The notes beneath the pieces were generated by a model. That model was not told where the DNA came from. It did not search any database and worked only from the letters and a program-made list of their open reading frames with translations. Both the position numbers and the translations under genes were made by a program. A stretch of 64,000 nucleotides of DNA, taken from Aradus depressus. Its lineage: Eukaryota; Arthropoda; Insecta; Hemiptera; Aradidae. Positions 55,801-63,851 of this stretch are shown piece after piece (position 1 is the first letter of the stretch; each line of letters opens with the position of its first letter). The stretch is from NCBI GenBank assembly GCA_963662175.1, contig OY759225.1, positions 4,165,107 to 4,229,106 on the forward strand, in the 5' to 3' direction.

Positions 55801-56566
55801 GAGCTAAGTCTTCATATAATGACCAATTTGCGTCTGTAGTTTTCCAACGTCGTGGGCGTTGCTTGATGGGCAACTTCCTCAAAGTTTCTAACACGATTGG
55901 GAAGTGATCACTGCCATGTGTGTCATCCAGAGTACTCCATGTGATTAGTGGGTGCAAATTAGGGCTGGCTAAACTGAGGTCAATTGTGGTGGCTTTACCC
56001 GACCTGAGGCAGACATAGGTAGGCGAGAAGTCATTAAGTATGTTCACTTGGCAGAGATCAATGAATGCTTCTATCGTCCTACCTCTCTCGTCCGTATGAT
56101 CGGATCCCCACATTACATTATGGGAATTATAATCTCCTACCATTAGCATCGGGGCGGGTAACTGGACATAAACATCCCTTAAGTCCTCCTCAGTGAACTC
56201 TTGATTTGGGGGTAAGTACAAGGAGCATAATGTGAACGGATGGGGAGCCAGGATCCGGAGCGCTACCGCCTGCAGGTTGGACCTGATGTGCAGCTCCGAG
56301 CTGGGCACTTCGTCCTTGACCATGATACAGACCCCACCGCAAGCTATCCTACCTCCCACGTAGTCTCCACGAAATATCTTGAATCCACGGAGTTCAAAGT
56401 CATCGGAGGGCTTGAGATGTGTCTCCTGTAAGCACGCAACAGAGATGTTCAGCGTACTAAGCAAAGATTGGAATTCATTTTTGTGCAACTTCAATCCATT
56501 TATATTCCACTGTAGTATGATCATTTCAATTTTGATTTTGGAAGGTGTGACAAAATAATAGAACAT
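52847..56566 (-). CDS. non-LTR retrotransposon ORF2: endonuclease, reverse transcriptase, RNase H
   Basis: One uninterrupted frame of 1239 codons. An upstream ATG opens it, but the likely start is the ATG about 15 codons in, giving MIILQWNINGL. In order: APE-type endonuclease (WNINGL, QETHL, YLPP, GDYNSHNVMWGS, GSDHFPIV; about residues 15-240), reverse transcriptase (PQGCVLSPTLFSIAI and the catalytic YADDLVIYS; about residues 450-760), RNase H (YTDGSK, ELVAIGKS, CSDSLSAL, IPGHCGIAGNESADK; about residues 960-1100), and a C-terminal zinc-binding CQCC...H...C motif. A complete ORF2 with all catalytic motifs suggests a recent insertion. The endonuclease plus RNase H combination fits the I/R1/LOA-type clades better than classical Jockey; I cannot place it further. 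Confidence 0.93.
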   Translation of the reverse strand: MFYYFVTPSKIKIEMIILQWNINGLKLHKNEFQSLLSTLNISVACLQETHLKPSDDFELRGFKIFRGDYVGGRIACGGVCIMVKDEVPSSELHIRSNLQAVALRILAPHPFTLCSLYLPPNQEFTEEDLRDVYVQLPAPMLMVGDYNSHNVMWGSDHTDERGRTIEAFIDLCQVNILNDFSPTYVCLRSGKATTIDLSLASPNLHPLITWSTLDDTHGSDHFPIVLETLRKLPIKQRPRRWKTTDANWSLYEDLAQLNDLDFNEPIDSLVEDLNSRLLRAATEAIPRTKAVPGRLPVPWWSEECDKAVKRRKKALRVFLNRPSTQTLDHFKAARTHARYIIRRSKRLSWQNFLAQINHNTPIRTMWETVRKIGGYGYSPGVTALVVNNSVIFEPKDIANHLGKHFQDNSASYNYSHTFKQIKASRELLPLQIHINPLDPFNQPFTETELLAALNSRRDSSPGLDDVCIGMVKHLNKINQKIILKVLNKIFTTGGFPKLWQRAIVVAILKKDKNPLTPSSYRPISLTSSICKLLEKLVSLRLNWFLESQGLLPQWQSGFRKGRGTIDNLVGLEAAILEAFNAKRKFLAVFLDIECAFDRTWRRHILDTLLSYGVNGNILMFIQNLLDNRTFQVRCGTSLSDDYLLENGVPQGCVLSPTLFSIAINKVLEVFDAPVRGMLYADDLVIYSAEKCLVTLQGQLQTAIDKATGWLASIGFNVSLPKPTAVLFSKRRPTVIPALTLFGNSVKMADTVRFLGLTYDRTLTWTPHIKALRASCLRSLNWLKTVGNTSWGADRTSMLMLYKSLIRSKLDYGCLAYGSASPRTLQMVDSVHHTGLRIATGAFRSSPTISVCVDAGELPLQYRRDQLILTYYAKIQALHTHPLNKLFPNDQHPRNNMDFPGRQKPFPTRVALLLEEYNIDTPRLQRSGLTRTEPWLIPAPKICLNLTKLLKKDTSPIVYQHEFMKIKNDFPDATFIYTDGSKHPIGVGAAVVFDERIYLFALPSLCSNVTAELVAIGKSLNVSVPNGSQLIVCSDSLSALLAMGNLYSEDLLVQNILMALWSLGRNQTSVTFLWIPGHCGIAGNESADKNARRAILEGLPTSEVPVSDFVAYIKERVWIKWQIRWLGVTDNKLRTIKSSTRVWNTSIREKRKEEVILTRLRIGHTRLTHGYLMAREPPPLCQCCGVGLSVRHILTECMAYSPQHENCNLAVDISEILSNNSFQITQLFNFLQFTNLLSKL

Positions 56567-56664
56567 CTGGTATGAAGGCTGCCGTAAAAGATAGATTCAT
56601 TAGTTTAAAAAAAAGGAAAAAAAAAAAAAAATAAATAAAGATGATAACTAATTGAAAGTGCAGG

Positions 56665-57838
56665 TTACTTTTTTTTGTTGGTTCTGGCTGCTCTGGGCCG
56701 TAGAGGAACGGCAGAGGTCTCCTTTTCATGACCAGATCCAGAAGCGGTATTACCCAAAGACCGTTTTGAGAACTGAGGTTTGGGACTCCCGCTATTGGAG
56801 TCGCTAACGGATGGCAGTTGGACGAAAATAGATGGTTTTGGTGCAATCTGTTTAGGGCCATTGTTTTCAGAATTGTTTTTGACCTGATTATCTGTTTTTG
56901 GAACAGGTGTAACAGTTGCATCGGAGGGCTTTATTAAAATAGTTTCTGTACTATTACTAACTGTTTTAGATGTAATTACAGTTTCTAAAACTACGAATCT
57001 TGAAGCAAGTGATTCCACTATACTCGCAAGCTGCTCTATTTTCCCCAACAGTGTTTCGGTGGCAGAAGATGCCGCCACAACCTGTGAGTAGGACGGTGCT
57101 TCAGTAGGGACAGGATGCCGACTTGCAAAGATAGCGTCTGCCTGTCTATATGAGACTCTCTCCCTGCATCTGATGTTCTCTATCTCTTTCTCTCTAATGA
57201 ATACAGGGCATTTACGAGAGAATGCGGGATGCGCCTCGTTACAGTTTCTACATTTAGATCGGTTCTGACACTCACCATGAGCTGCTTGACCACAATTCCC
57301 ACACATTTTGGTTTCACATCGGTTGAATGAATGTCTATATTGGTAGCATGAGAAACATTGAAGAGGATTGGGTTCATAAGGTCTGACTCTCATAACGATG
57401 AAGTCGAGGAGGATTCTCTCGGGAAGTTGGCACTTCTCGAAGGTGAGGATGAGGGAAGGGGTGGGGACCTTCTGGCCGTGGACTGTCTTCATGATCCTCT
57501 TCACCCTGACTACCCCTTGACTCTCTAATTCTGTCTGGACCTCGTCTTCAGAGCAGTTTATTAGCTCAAAGGAAGAGACGACACCCCTCGTGTAGTTTAG
57601 AAACCTGTGTGGAGAGATTGTGACGGCAGTATCTTCATAAGTTTTAATATTTTTTAAGTTCAGAAAATCTTTTTCTACCCCTACGTCAAGTAGTACTGAT
57701 CCATTTCTTAGGAATTTAATTACAACTTGTGGACCATAGCTTTTTATAAAGCGACAGACCTTGAAGGGACTGAAATCGTTGAAGGATTTGTTCGAAACCT
57801 GATCATCTAGTGAGTGACATTATTAAATACTTTCTGCT
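56665..57838 (-). pseudogene. non-LTR retrotransposon ORF1 (gag-like), frameshifted near the start
   Basis: The minus-strand frame runs from about 57820 to a stop at 56665. It carries three CCHC zinc knuckles (CFSCYQYRHSFNRC, CGNCGQAAHGEC, CRNCNEAHPAFSRKC), characteristic of ORF1/gag proteins that bind element RNA, followed by a Ser/Pro-rich tail ending in a basic stretch. The long frame has no good ATG at its head. An ATG at about 57838 (MEQKVFNNVTH) runs into TAG in another frame a few codons before the main frame opens, so a small indel there has broken the start. ORF2 follows 98 bases downstream of the stop. Confidence 0.85.
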
Positions 57839-58199
57839 CCATTTTCCTGTTAATTTGAATGACGATCCGTTAATGGCCTTAGGATCGGGCGGTTTTGGAT
57901 CGGGTAATATCCCCACTCCTTCCATGACCTAAGTAAGTAGCAATGCAGTGAGTTATGTACAAGTAATTATGATTAATGGAAGGTGTACTCCCTGATATTT
58001 GGGGCCGTAGATACTACCAATCCTCGGGAGTTGTACTTGCTTCAGTTAACACCAAGTCTAGGAACTATAAAATGTCAATTGTAATGGAAAATGAACTATG
58101 TAAACAAAAACGAAAAAAACCTCAATAATTTTGTAAATAAACAATAAATAATAAACTTTTACAAATAATAGACAATTTTTTTTAAGAGGGAAAGGTTAT
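57839..58199 (-). other. probable 5' region of the non-LTR element
   Basis: Lies between the ORF1 start and the gypsy-like fragment, inside the 17-bp duplication. No coding frame. Whether 57839-58199 is a native 5' UTR cannot be decided without another copy. Confidence 0.45.
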
Positions 58200-59145
58200 A
58201 TCAAATATTTCACTACCAAGTTCCACAGCTGTTGTCCCGCAACCCCGACAATACTGGCCGTACCGACGAATTGGATGTAGAGGAGAAGGCCTTACCGTGT
58301 TTTCTTATCAACCTAGAGGTCGTGCACCAGGAGCTAATCGAGGCGCAGCGGAATGACCGGGAAATGCGGCAGTGCATCGAACATCTAGGGCACATGGAAA
58401 GACAGGAAGAAGAGGACATCCCACTAGCCCTCCGTCTGGCACATCAGCACCAGCAACTGAAGCATGGTCTTCTATGGACGCGACAGGATGATGACAGTCC
58501 CTGGCGGATCATGGTACCAGCATCTATGCGTTGTCCCATTTTGCATGCCTACCACGAGGACGACGGAGCAGGACACCCGGGACAGGAGGAAACATACCGG
58601 GCCATTGCCGAAAGATTCTACTGGCCTCATCTGCGGCAGGAGGTGACCCAGTATGTGCGCAGCTGTCGCACATGCGCTGCCTTCAAAAAGAACTGCCATC
58701 CATCAGCCGATATACCCTCAGCCCGCAGACCTCAACGACCTTGGGATGTCATCGCCGCTGACCTCATGGGGTCATATCCGGCATCGACTAGGCGAAAGTT
58801 TAGATTCATCTTAGTTGTAACGGACCTTTTCAGCCGGTGGGTGGAAGCCTTCCCACTGAAACAACCCACCTCGTCAGCCGTCTTGGAACAACTAGGGAAT
58901 GAAATTTTCCCTCGCTGGGGCTACCCCAGAGCGATACTGACCGATAATGGGGCGTGTTCGACATATATCCAAGAAAATCAGAAGCAGAGTGCAGAGGACA
59001 AGCCAGTTGAAGTAAACCAGTCTCCAGTCTATTCTATCCAGCTGTGAAGCCAAGGGGAGTCATCTCCACATCCCCCCACGCCTTCCGGGGTATTTTTGGG
59101 CGGCCGGCTCTGCTGGCCAGTACATCACTCTACATCCCCCTCCGA
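58200..59145 (+). pseudogene. Ty3/gypsy-like pol fragment (integrase), truncated
   Basis: The frame from 58232 to 59047 encodes the HHCC zinc domain of integrase (HEDDGAGHPG...H and RSCRTCAAFK) and the start of its catalytic core, with the first Asp (AADLMGS) and second Asp (ILTDNG). The frame then leaves the family, so the catalytic Glu and C-terminal part are missing. Upstream reverse transcriptase and gag are absent. The last 100 bases are GC-rich and on the minus strand read like a purine tract followed by TGTAGAG, as at an LTR edge. It lies inside the 17-bp duplication of the non-LTR insertion. Confidence 0.8.
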
Positions 59146-59184
59146 CATCAATCTAGAAGTTTAACTGAGTTACTTTATTTATTT

Positions 59185-59828
59185 TTTCTTTTTTTTTTTG
59201 TTTCTTTTATTTTTGACTTTAGCATTGAGCCATTAGCCACTTCAAAAAAAAAAACAATTTTACATATGAATGTTCTCTAAAAGGTGAAATTTAAAAATCT
59301 ACGCCTATCTCTTGGAAAAATGAATGTAAATTTTCGGAATGGAGATTGGGAAGTCTGAGCAGGTCCATGTAACTTGGGGTATCCTTTGTTATCTTCCGCA
59401 CCTTCTCTATAAATTTGGTCCTTGAATACGAATACTTACTGCAACACATGACATGCTCTGGCTGGATCCTCGGTCATTCCACAGTCCTCACAGAAAGGAG
59501 TCTCACTTTTGCCGATCCTATGCAAATATTTACGGCAAAGTGCATGATTTGATCTAACTCTGCAGAGATTTTTGACAAATCTTCGTGATCTGGAAGATTT
59601 TCCGAACCAGGATGGTATTCCTACATGTGGATTGACTGACTTATAAAATAACCCCACATCGCTCGTATCATATTCTCTTTGCCAAGCGATTCTGAGTTCT
59701 TGGTTAAAGTTCGTATATAGGTCAGTCACTGGGACTTTATACCGAGAGCTTACCTCCTGGTACTCGGTAGCTGACTTTGCCAAACTGTCGACCATCTCAT
59801 TGTTAACAATTCCCGAGTGAGCCCTCAC
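59185..59828 (-). mobile_element. 5'-truncated non-LTR retrotransposon, RNase H/C-terminal end
   Basis: The minus-strand frame 59436-59828 encodes the end of an RNase H domain (HSGIVNNEMVDSLAKSAT) and a C-terminal Cys/His motif (FCEDCGMTEDPARACHV). The frame breaks just after that motif, where the expected HVLQC is disturbed by extra bases. A poly(A)-like end (T-rich on +) lies at about 59175-59200. The 5' side stops abruptly at about 59828. It is a different family from the 52.7-57.8 kb element. CTTTATTT flanks both ends and may be a remnant target-site duplication. Confidence 0.75.
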
Positions 59829-60044
59829 CCTTTATTTTGTATCATTATTTATTATATTTATAAAGATTACATAACTCACTAAACTTAGAACAAACTTAGA
59901 ACCACATGGTTGACACAAAAAAGGTAACCCAATTGAAACCTCTCCCTGTGACCCTTCAATACACAACACTTTATTAAATTTTTTTTTCATCTAGAACACT
60001 GGATTCGTGACTCTGTCTGACAGTTGCTTCTCATGTTGTTTCAG

Positions 60045-60231
60045 TTCGACAGAGGATGGTCGAAGTATGTGTGGTGTCTGCAACAAAGTATTCAACAAGC
60101 CATCTCAACTCCGACTCCATGTCAACATCCACTACTTCGAACGGCCCTTCAGGTGTGACGCTTGTGCTGTCTCCTTCCGCAGTAAGGGCCACCTTCAGAA
60201 ACATCAACGCTCCCTCTCCCACCTTAACAAG
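60045..60231 (+). CDS. shn: shn exon 12: zinc fingers 6-7 (C-terminal triplet)
   Basis: Acceptor GTTTCAG, then one T completing a Ser codon, giving SSTEDGRSMCGVC and two C2H2 fingers: CGVCNKVF...HVNIH and, after the linker FERPFRC, CDACAVSF...HQRSLSH. Donor AAG|GTAACC, phase 0. The fingers belong to the C-terminal triplet, known in Drosophila to be needed for the Shn-Mad-Medea complex on brinker silencers. Confidence 0.96.
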
Positions 60232-60606
60232 GTAACCCATTTATTATCTTATCCTTAATTATTTATTAATTTTTAGCGGGTTTCTGGGCGGAAGCATGTT
60301 TTCATCATCACCCATATAAACGATTTTAATGGTTCATGTATAAATCCTTCTTACTCTATATATATGTATATATACAATTCAAACTGTATCTATCTGATGA
60401 CTTGAAAACGGCTCAATCGACATTCAAGACATTTTCAGGATATTTTGAATTTCATGCGACTACTCGACACGCCAAAATGTTGATTTGCGGGACTCCACAC
60501 AAAGGGAAATGAAAATGTTTATCCATTTTTCCTTGAAATTTGAACAAACAGACTTATATAGATACTTTTTTATTTATATACTTATACATATAAATAAGAA
60601 CATTGC
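60232..60606. other. intron after shn exon 12, unrecognised
   Basis: Contains a TATATATGTATATATA microsatellite (60357-60374) and GATGACTTGAAAACGGCTCA-like sequence; no gene. Confidence 0.45.
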
Positions 60607-60789
60607 CGGGGATTCACCGACAATCGTCTTTCTTCCCCAGCTATACAAAGTATAGGAGAAGTTATTTAATCGTTAAATAATTCGATGCGGAGTTTTAATC
60701 GGAATTTCCAACCTCCTGATTCCAAGTATGACAACTATTAATTTTGAGCCAAATCGACCAAAGTAAAGGGGAGGGTTAGGTTTTATGAC

Positions 60790-61919
60790 GTCGACCTGCA
60801 CCACCTCTTCATCGACTACAAGCAAGCCTACGACAGTGTAGATAGAGAACAACTCCTACAAAACATGTATGGGTTTGGCTTCCCCCCAAAACTGATAAGG
60901 CTGGCAAGGATGACGTTGACGCACACTTGTGGAAAGGTCAAGGTCCAGAACGCGATCTCTGAAAGCTTTGAGGTCAGGCAGGGTCTGAGGCAGGGCGACC
61001 CATTATCCCCCTTATCTTCAATATAACACTGGAGAAAGCTATTAGGGGCATCCGTACGAATCCTGATGGCACTATATATAACAGGCTCAGTCAGCATCTC
61101 GCATATGCGGACGACGTGGTCATAACCGGACGAACGAAAGCTGCATTGGCGGGGGCGTTCCAGGAATGTGACGAGGAGTCCAGGAAGCTTGGTCTTCTTG
61201 CCAACGAGGGCAAAACCAAGTACATGAGAACCACGAGGAAAGAAGTCAAAGAGAAGGAACTCGTACTTGGAGGTTGCAGGTTTGACCGGGTGGATAGCTT
61301 CAAGTACCTGGGGGCCGTTGTCACGGAAAGGAACGACGTTAAAGAAGACATCAAAGCGAGGATAACAGCCGGGAATAGATGCTACCGGTCACTGCAGAAG
61401 GTGCTCGGATCGAGGACTGTGTCCCGAGACGCCAAAATAACAATTTATAAAACAGTCCTGAGACCGGTCGTCACATATGCGAGTGAAACCTGGGTCCTGA
61501 CTAGGAGGGACGAAGTCTTACTCAATACGTGGGAGAGGAAGGTATTGAGAAAGATATACGGCCCTACTCCAGAGGGGGATAGATGGAGGATACGGACCAA
61601 TGGGGAGTTGAGGGACCTGTACAAGAGCCCGGACCTGGTGGCCTTAGTGAAGCAGGGACGGCTGCGATGGCTGGGGCATTTACAGAGGATGCAACCAGAT
61701 AGATTGCCGAGGAGGATACTGGAGGGACACCCGGGAGGACAAAGAAGAAGAGGTAGACCCCGCTTACGTTGGCTGGAGGACGTGGAGGACGACCTCAGAA
61801 CGATGGATGTGAGAAGATGGAGACGGGAGGCCGAGGACAGAGTAGAATGGCGGAAGATTGTTGCGGAGGCCCAGGTTCTACAAGGACCGTAGCGCCAGGG
61901 AAAGTAAAGTAAAAGTAAG
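60790..61919 (+). mobile_element. 5'-truncated RTE-type non-LTR retrotransposon
   Basis: It starts inside the RT domain (LHHLFIDYKQAYDSVDRE, then QGLRQGDPLSPL), is frameshifted near 61005, and continues in the frame of 61116-61892 with the catalytic YADDVVITG and the long C-terminal region of the family (LRPVVTYASETWVLTRRDE, KVLRKIYGP, GRPRLRWLEDVEDDL). It ends in a short GTAAA-type tail. The 13 bases TAGGTTTTATGAC flank it at 60777-60789 and 61920-61932, placing the insertion in the tail of a minus-strand SINE. RTE elements have endonuclease and RT; the endonuclease is missing here. Confidence 0.9.
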
Positions 61920-62197
61920 TAGGTTTTATGACTCATGTCCGGGCTTTAACTACGAGGTCATATCGCCTACTACCAGAAGGCTCTTTCGTCACTCTCGTGG
62001 AGCCAGACTCTACTATGGGAGTCCTAAATTTTTATTCACCTTGGGCAGGGGTCTTTTACGAGAACCTGACATCGTGCAGGCTCTGAACCATCGCTTAACA
62101 TCCCATCCGAAGGACGGTGTGCTTAAGTTTATTTTACCTCCCAAATAAAATAAAGTAAGGGCCTCGGTTGGGTTTCGAACCCACGTTCTTGAGCTCC
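61920..62197 (-). mobile_element. tRNA-derived SINE, minus strand, hit by the RTE insertion
   Basis: TAGGTTTTATGACTCATGTC through GGGTTTCGAACCCACGTTC. Its extreme tail is shared with 60777-60789 as the target-site duplication of the RTE fragment. Confidence 0.85.
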
Positions 62198-62826
62198 GCG
62201 GGAGGATTAGGGGTGAGGTTTAAACAAAAACCCCAATAACTGGCCGTTCCAATGAATGTATTGACACGAAATTACATATGTAAATTCTACGCCCTACAAA
62301 AACGATACCTTTCTTTTTTCAGCGGAATCTGCCGAAGGGGAAGGGGGTGTCGGAGGGGGCATAACTCAAAAATCCCAATAACTGATGATGCTATGAATGT
62401 ATCGATATGAACCTGTGTATGTGTATCCAGAACCCTCTAAAGATGACACCTAGTGATTTACAGACAAATCGACCAATGGGAAGAGGGGGACAAACACTTT
62501 TGTAAATGTATTGCCATACCAATTTCATGTATAAATTCAAAGTCTATAAGGACGACGCCTACTAATTTTCAGCGCAATCAGCCAAGGGGAGGGGGCTCGA
62601 CTTAGATACCCTACTAACTCCCGATGCAATGAAAGTATCGACACAAAATTTAGTATGAGGATTCAGAAGCCACTAAGTTAGTAAAATATTGAGTTTTAGC
62701 CAAATTGGGGTCGATTCTCTTCAGAGGGAGAGCGAAAACTTAAGTGATTTATTCTTGCTGGAGAATATGTAGAATATAGTACAGTAATTTAGTTATCGAC
62801 ATTTTGTTTTTCTGTATGTTGATCAG

Positions 62827-63075
62827 GTAAACATGAATTCAACGTTTGGTACGGCCACTTCGAGCAACCCTCGCCCCTTCAAGTGTGACGACTGTAAGAT
62901 CGCCTTCCGGATCCACGGTCACCTGGCCAAGCATCTACGCTCCAAGATGCACATCATGAAGTTGGAGTGTCTCGGCAAGCTCCCGTTTGGAACCTACGCA
63001 GAACTGGAGCGATCCGGAACTAACATGAATGACATTGACACTACCGACTGTGACAATTCACTTGAGAGCCTTCAG
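62827..63075 (+). CDS. shn: shn exon 13: zinc finger 8 and conserved C-terminal block
   Basis: Eighty-three codons, phase 0; acceptor GATCAG, donor CAG|GTTAGA. It begins VNMNSTFGTATSSNPRPF, then the finger CDDCKIAF...HLAKHLRSKMH and the conserved tail MKLECLGKLPFGTYAELERS followed by DIDTTDCDNSLESLQ. This is the third finger of the triplet. The frame is open to the donor, so the true C terminus lies beyond 64 kb. Confidence 0.96.
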
Positions 63076-63146
63076 GTTAGACTCCACAAGTTATTATTAT
63101 TAAATTTAAAAAAAAAAAAAAAATGTGTGAGTGAGGCGGTACTCAC

Positions 63147-63443
63147 GAGAATTGATGTGGAAACATCTGCTTTAGTTTCAAACATTTTCTGTCGTGCACT
63201 GATTTTGATTAAAATTTGTTTTATAATGATACAATTGTCTTCAATTTCTTTTATACATGAAATTATAGGTTTGTGATAGCTAAAATATGATATATACAAC
63301 TGTGATTGTAGTGTCTCTAAATACCGCGAGAATACAGCGTCGATGGTAGTTTTCGAATTTGATGTTGAAACGCTTCGATTCGTATTCATTTTTAGATTAA
63401 TTTTGTCATTTAAAAATGGAATAAGCTGTTCGTTCGGTATCTT
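63147..63443 (-). CDS. unidentified gene, first coding exon (81 codons), antisense next to shn exon 13
   Basis: The minus-strand exon begins after ACCCATTTCAG (acceptor), has 54 nt of leader, an ATG at 63389-63387 and 81 codons, and ends at ATTCTC|GTGAGT, a near-perfect donor in phase 0. The protein starts MNTNRSVSTSNSKTTIDAVF and continues SRYLETLQSQL and IISCIKEIEDNCIIIKQIL. It is amphipathic and probably helical/coiled-coil, with no motif I recognise. The open frame continues past the donor into an A/T-rich tract. The acceptor before the ATG implies an upstream noncoding exon. A second, broken copy with the same acceptor and leader is at 9638-9839. Downstream exons were not found and would overlap shn exons 12-13 or their introns. 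Confidence 0.55.
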
Positions 63444-63576
63444 CTGAAATGGGTAAAAACATTATATTATTCTTTGTGACATGACAACAAATGTATTATT
63501 TATTGATCCATATTTTCAGCAGTTATTATTATAATTATATATATATATATATATTTTTAGAATTAATATTAAAAAA

Positions 63577-63851
63577 TTCTGGGGGTATTGAGGGTCAGTC
63601 AATGAAGAAAATACTATTCAAATGCCAACGTTTCGATATATTTCATATCATCATCAGGGCCTAACAAACATGGGGGTATCAAGATTAGAAAAATATAATG
63701 GGTGATCGATTAAAATTATATATAGGTACATAAATATACATTCACTCATACAACTCCACATAAATACATATATACATCCTAATACATTCACATACATATA
63801 CACATTGATGAACAACAAACTTCATTGACTGACCCTCAATACCCCCAGAAT
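63577..63851. mobile_element. MITE, ends TTCTGGGGGTATTGAGGGTC
   Basis: Perfect terminal inverted repeats of about 31 bp (TTCTGGGGGTATTGAGGGTC AGTCAATGAAG). An inner arm has CCTGATGATGATATGAAATA TATCGAAACGTTGGC on the minus strand. Absent from the duplicated copy at 9.4-9.6 kb, so it inserted after (or was lost after) the duplication. A diverged half is at 24383-24476. Confidence 0.9.

Larger units (their letters stand above)
52679..59145 (-). mobile_element. composite retrotransposon insertion inside a shn intron (17-bp target-site duplication)
   Basis: The 17 bases CATCAATCTAGAAGTTT occur identically at 52662-52678 and 59146-59162. Between them lies a non-LTR retrotransposon on the minus strand: poly(A) read as poly(T) directly after the left copy, a short 3' UTR, ORF2 (52847-56566), ORF1 (56665 to about 57838) and a 5' region. 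At the 5' end, within the same duplication, is about 0.95 kb of a Ty3/gypsy-like pol fragment in the opposite orientation (58200-59145). The duplication length and terminal poly(A) are typical of target-primed reverse transcription. Confidence 0.8.
60607..62770. mobile_element. ACTTCCCC-family copy carrying a SINE that carries an RTE
   Basis: The left part 60607-60776 (GGGATTCACCGACAATCG, CTATACAAAGTATAGGAGAA) and right part 62200-62770 (five periodic units, ending AGAGGGAGAGCGAAAACTTA AGTGA) are separated by the SINE (61920-62197) with the RTE (60790-61919) in its tail: a three-level nest. Confidence 0.72.
30453..63075 (+). other. shn: schnurri (HIVEP-family) gene, 13 exons visible, partial at both ends
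   Basis: Exons were joined by hand from AG/GT sites, and every junction agrees in phase: 30453-30521, 35803-37457, 37606-37917, 39012-39209, 40073-40169, 43086-43206, 44950-45082, 48027-48132, 49066-49220, 50365-50545, 51725-52079, 60045-60231, 62827-63075. The sum is 3818 nt, or 1272 codons after a 2-nt split codon. The finger order (pair, single C2HC, pair, triplet) is that of insect Schnurri; vertebrate HIVEP proteins have the two pairs and the central finger. The family acts in the nucleus: Drosophila Shn binds Mad/Medea on silencer elements and represses targets such as brinker. No start codon is assigned, and the last exon ends at a good donor, so more 5' and 3' exons should exist. Extra small exons inside the long introns cannot be excluded. 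Confidence 0.93.
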
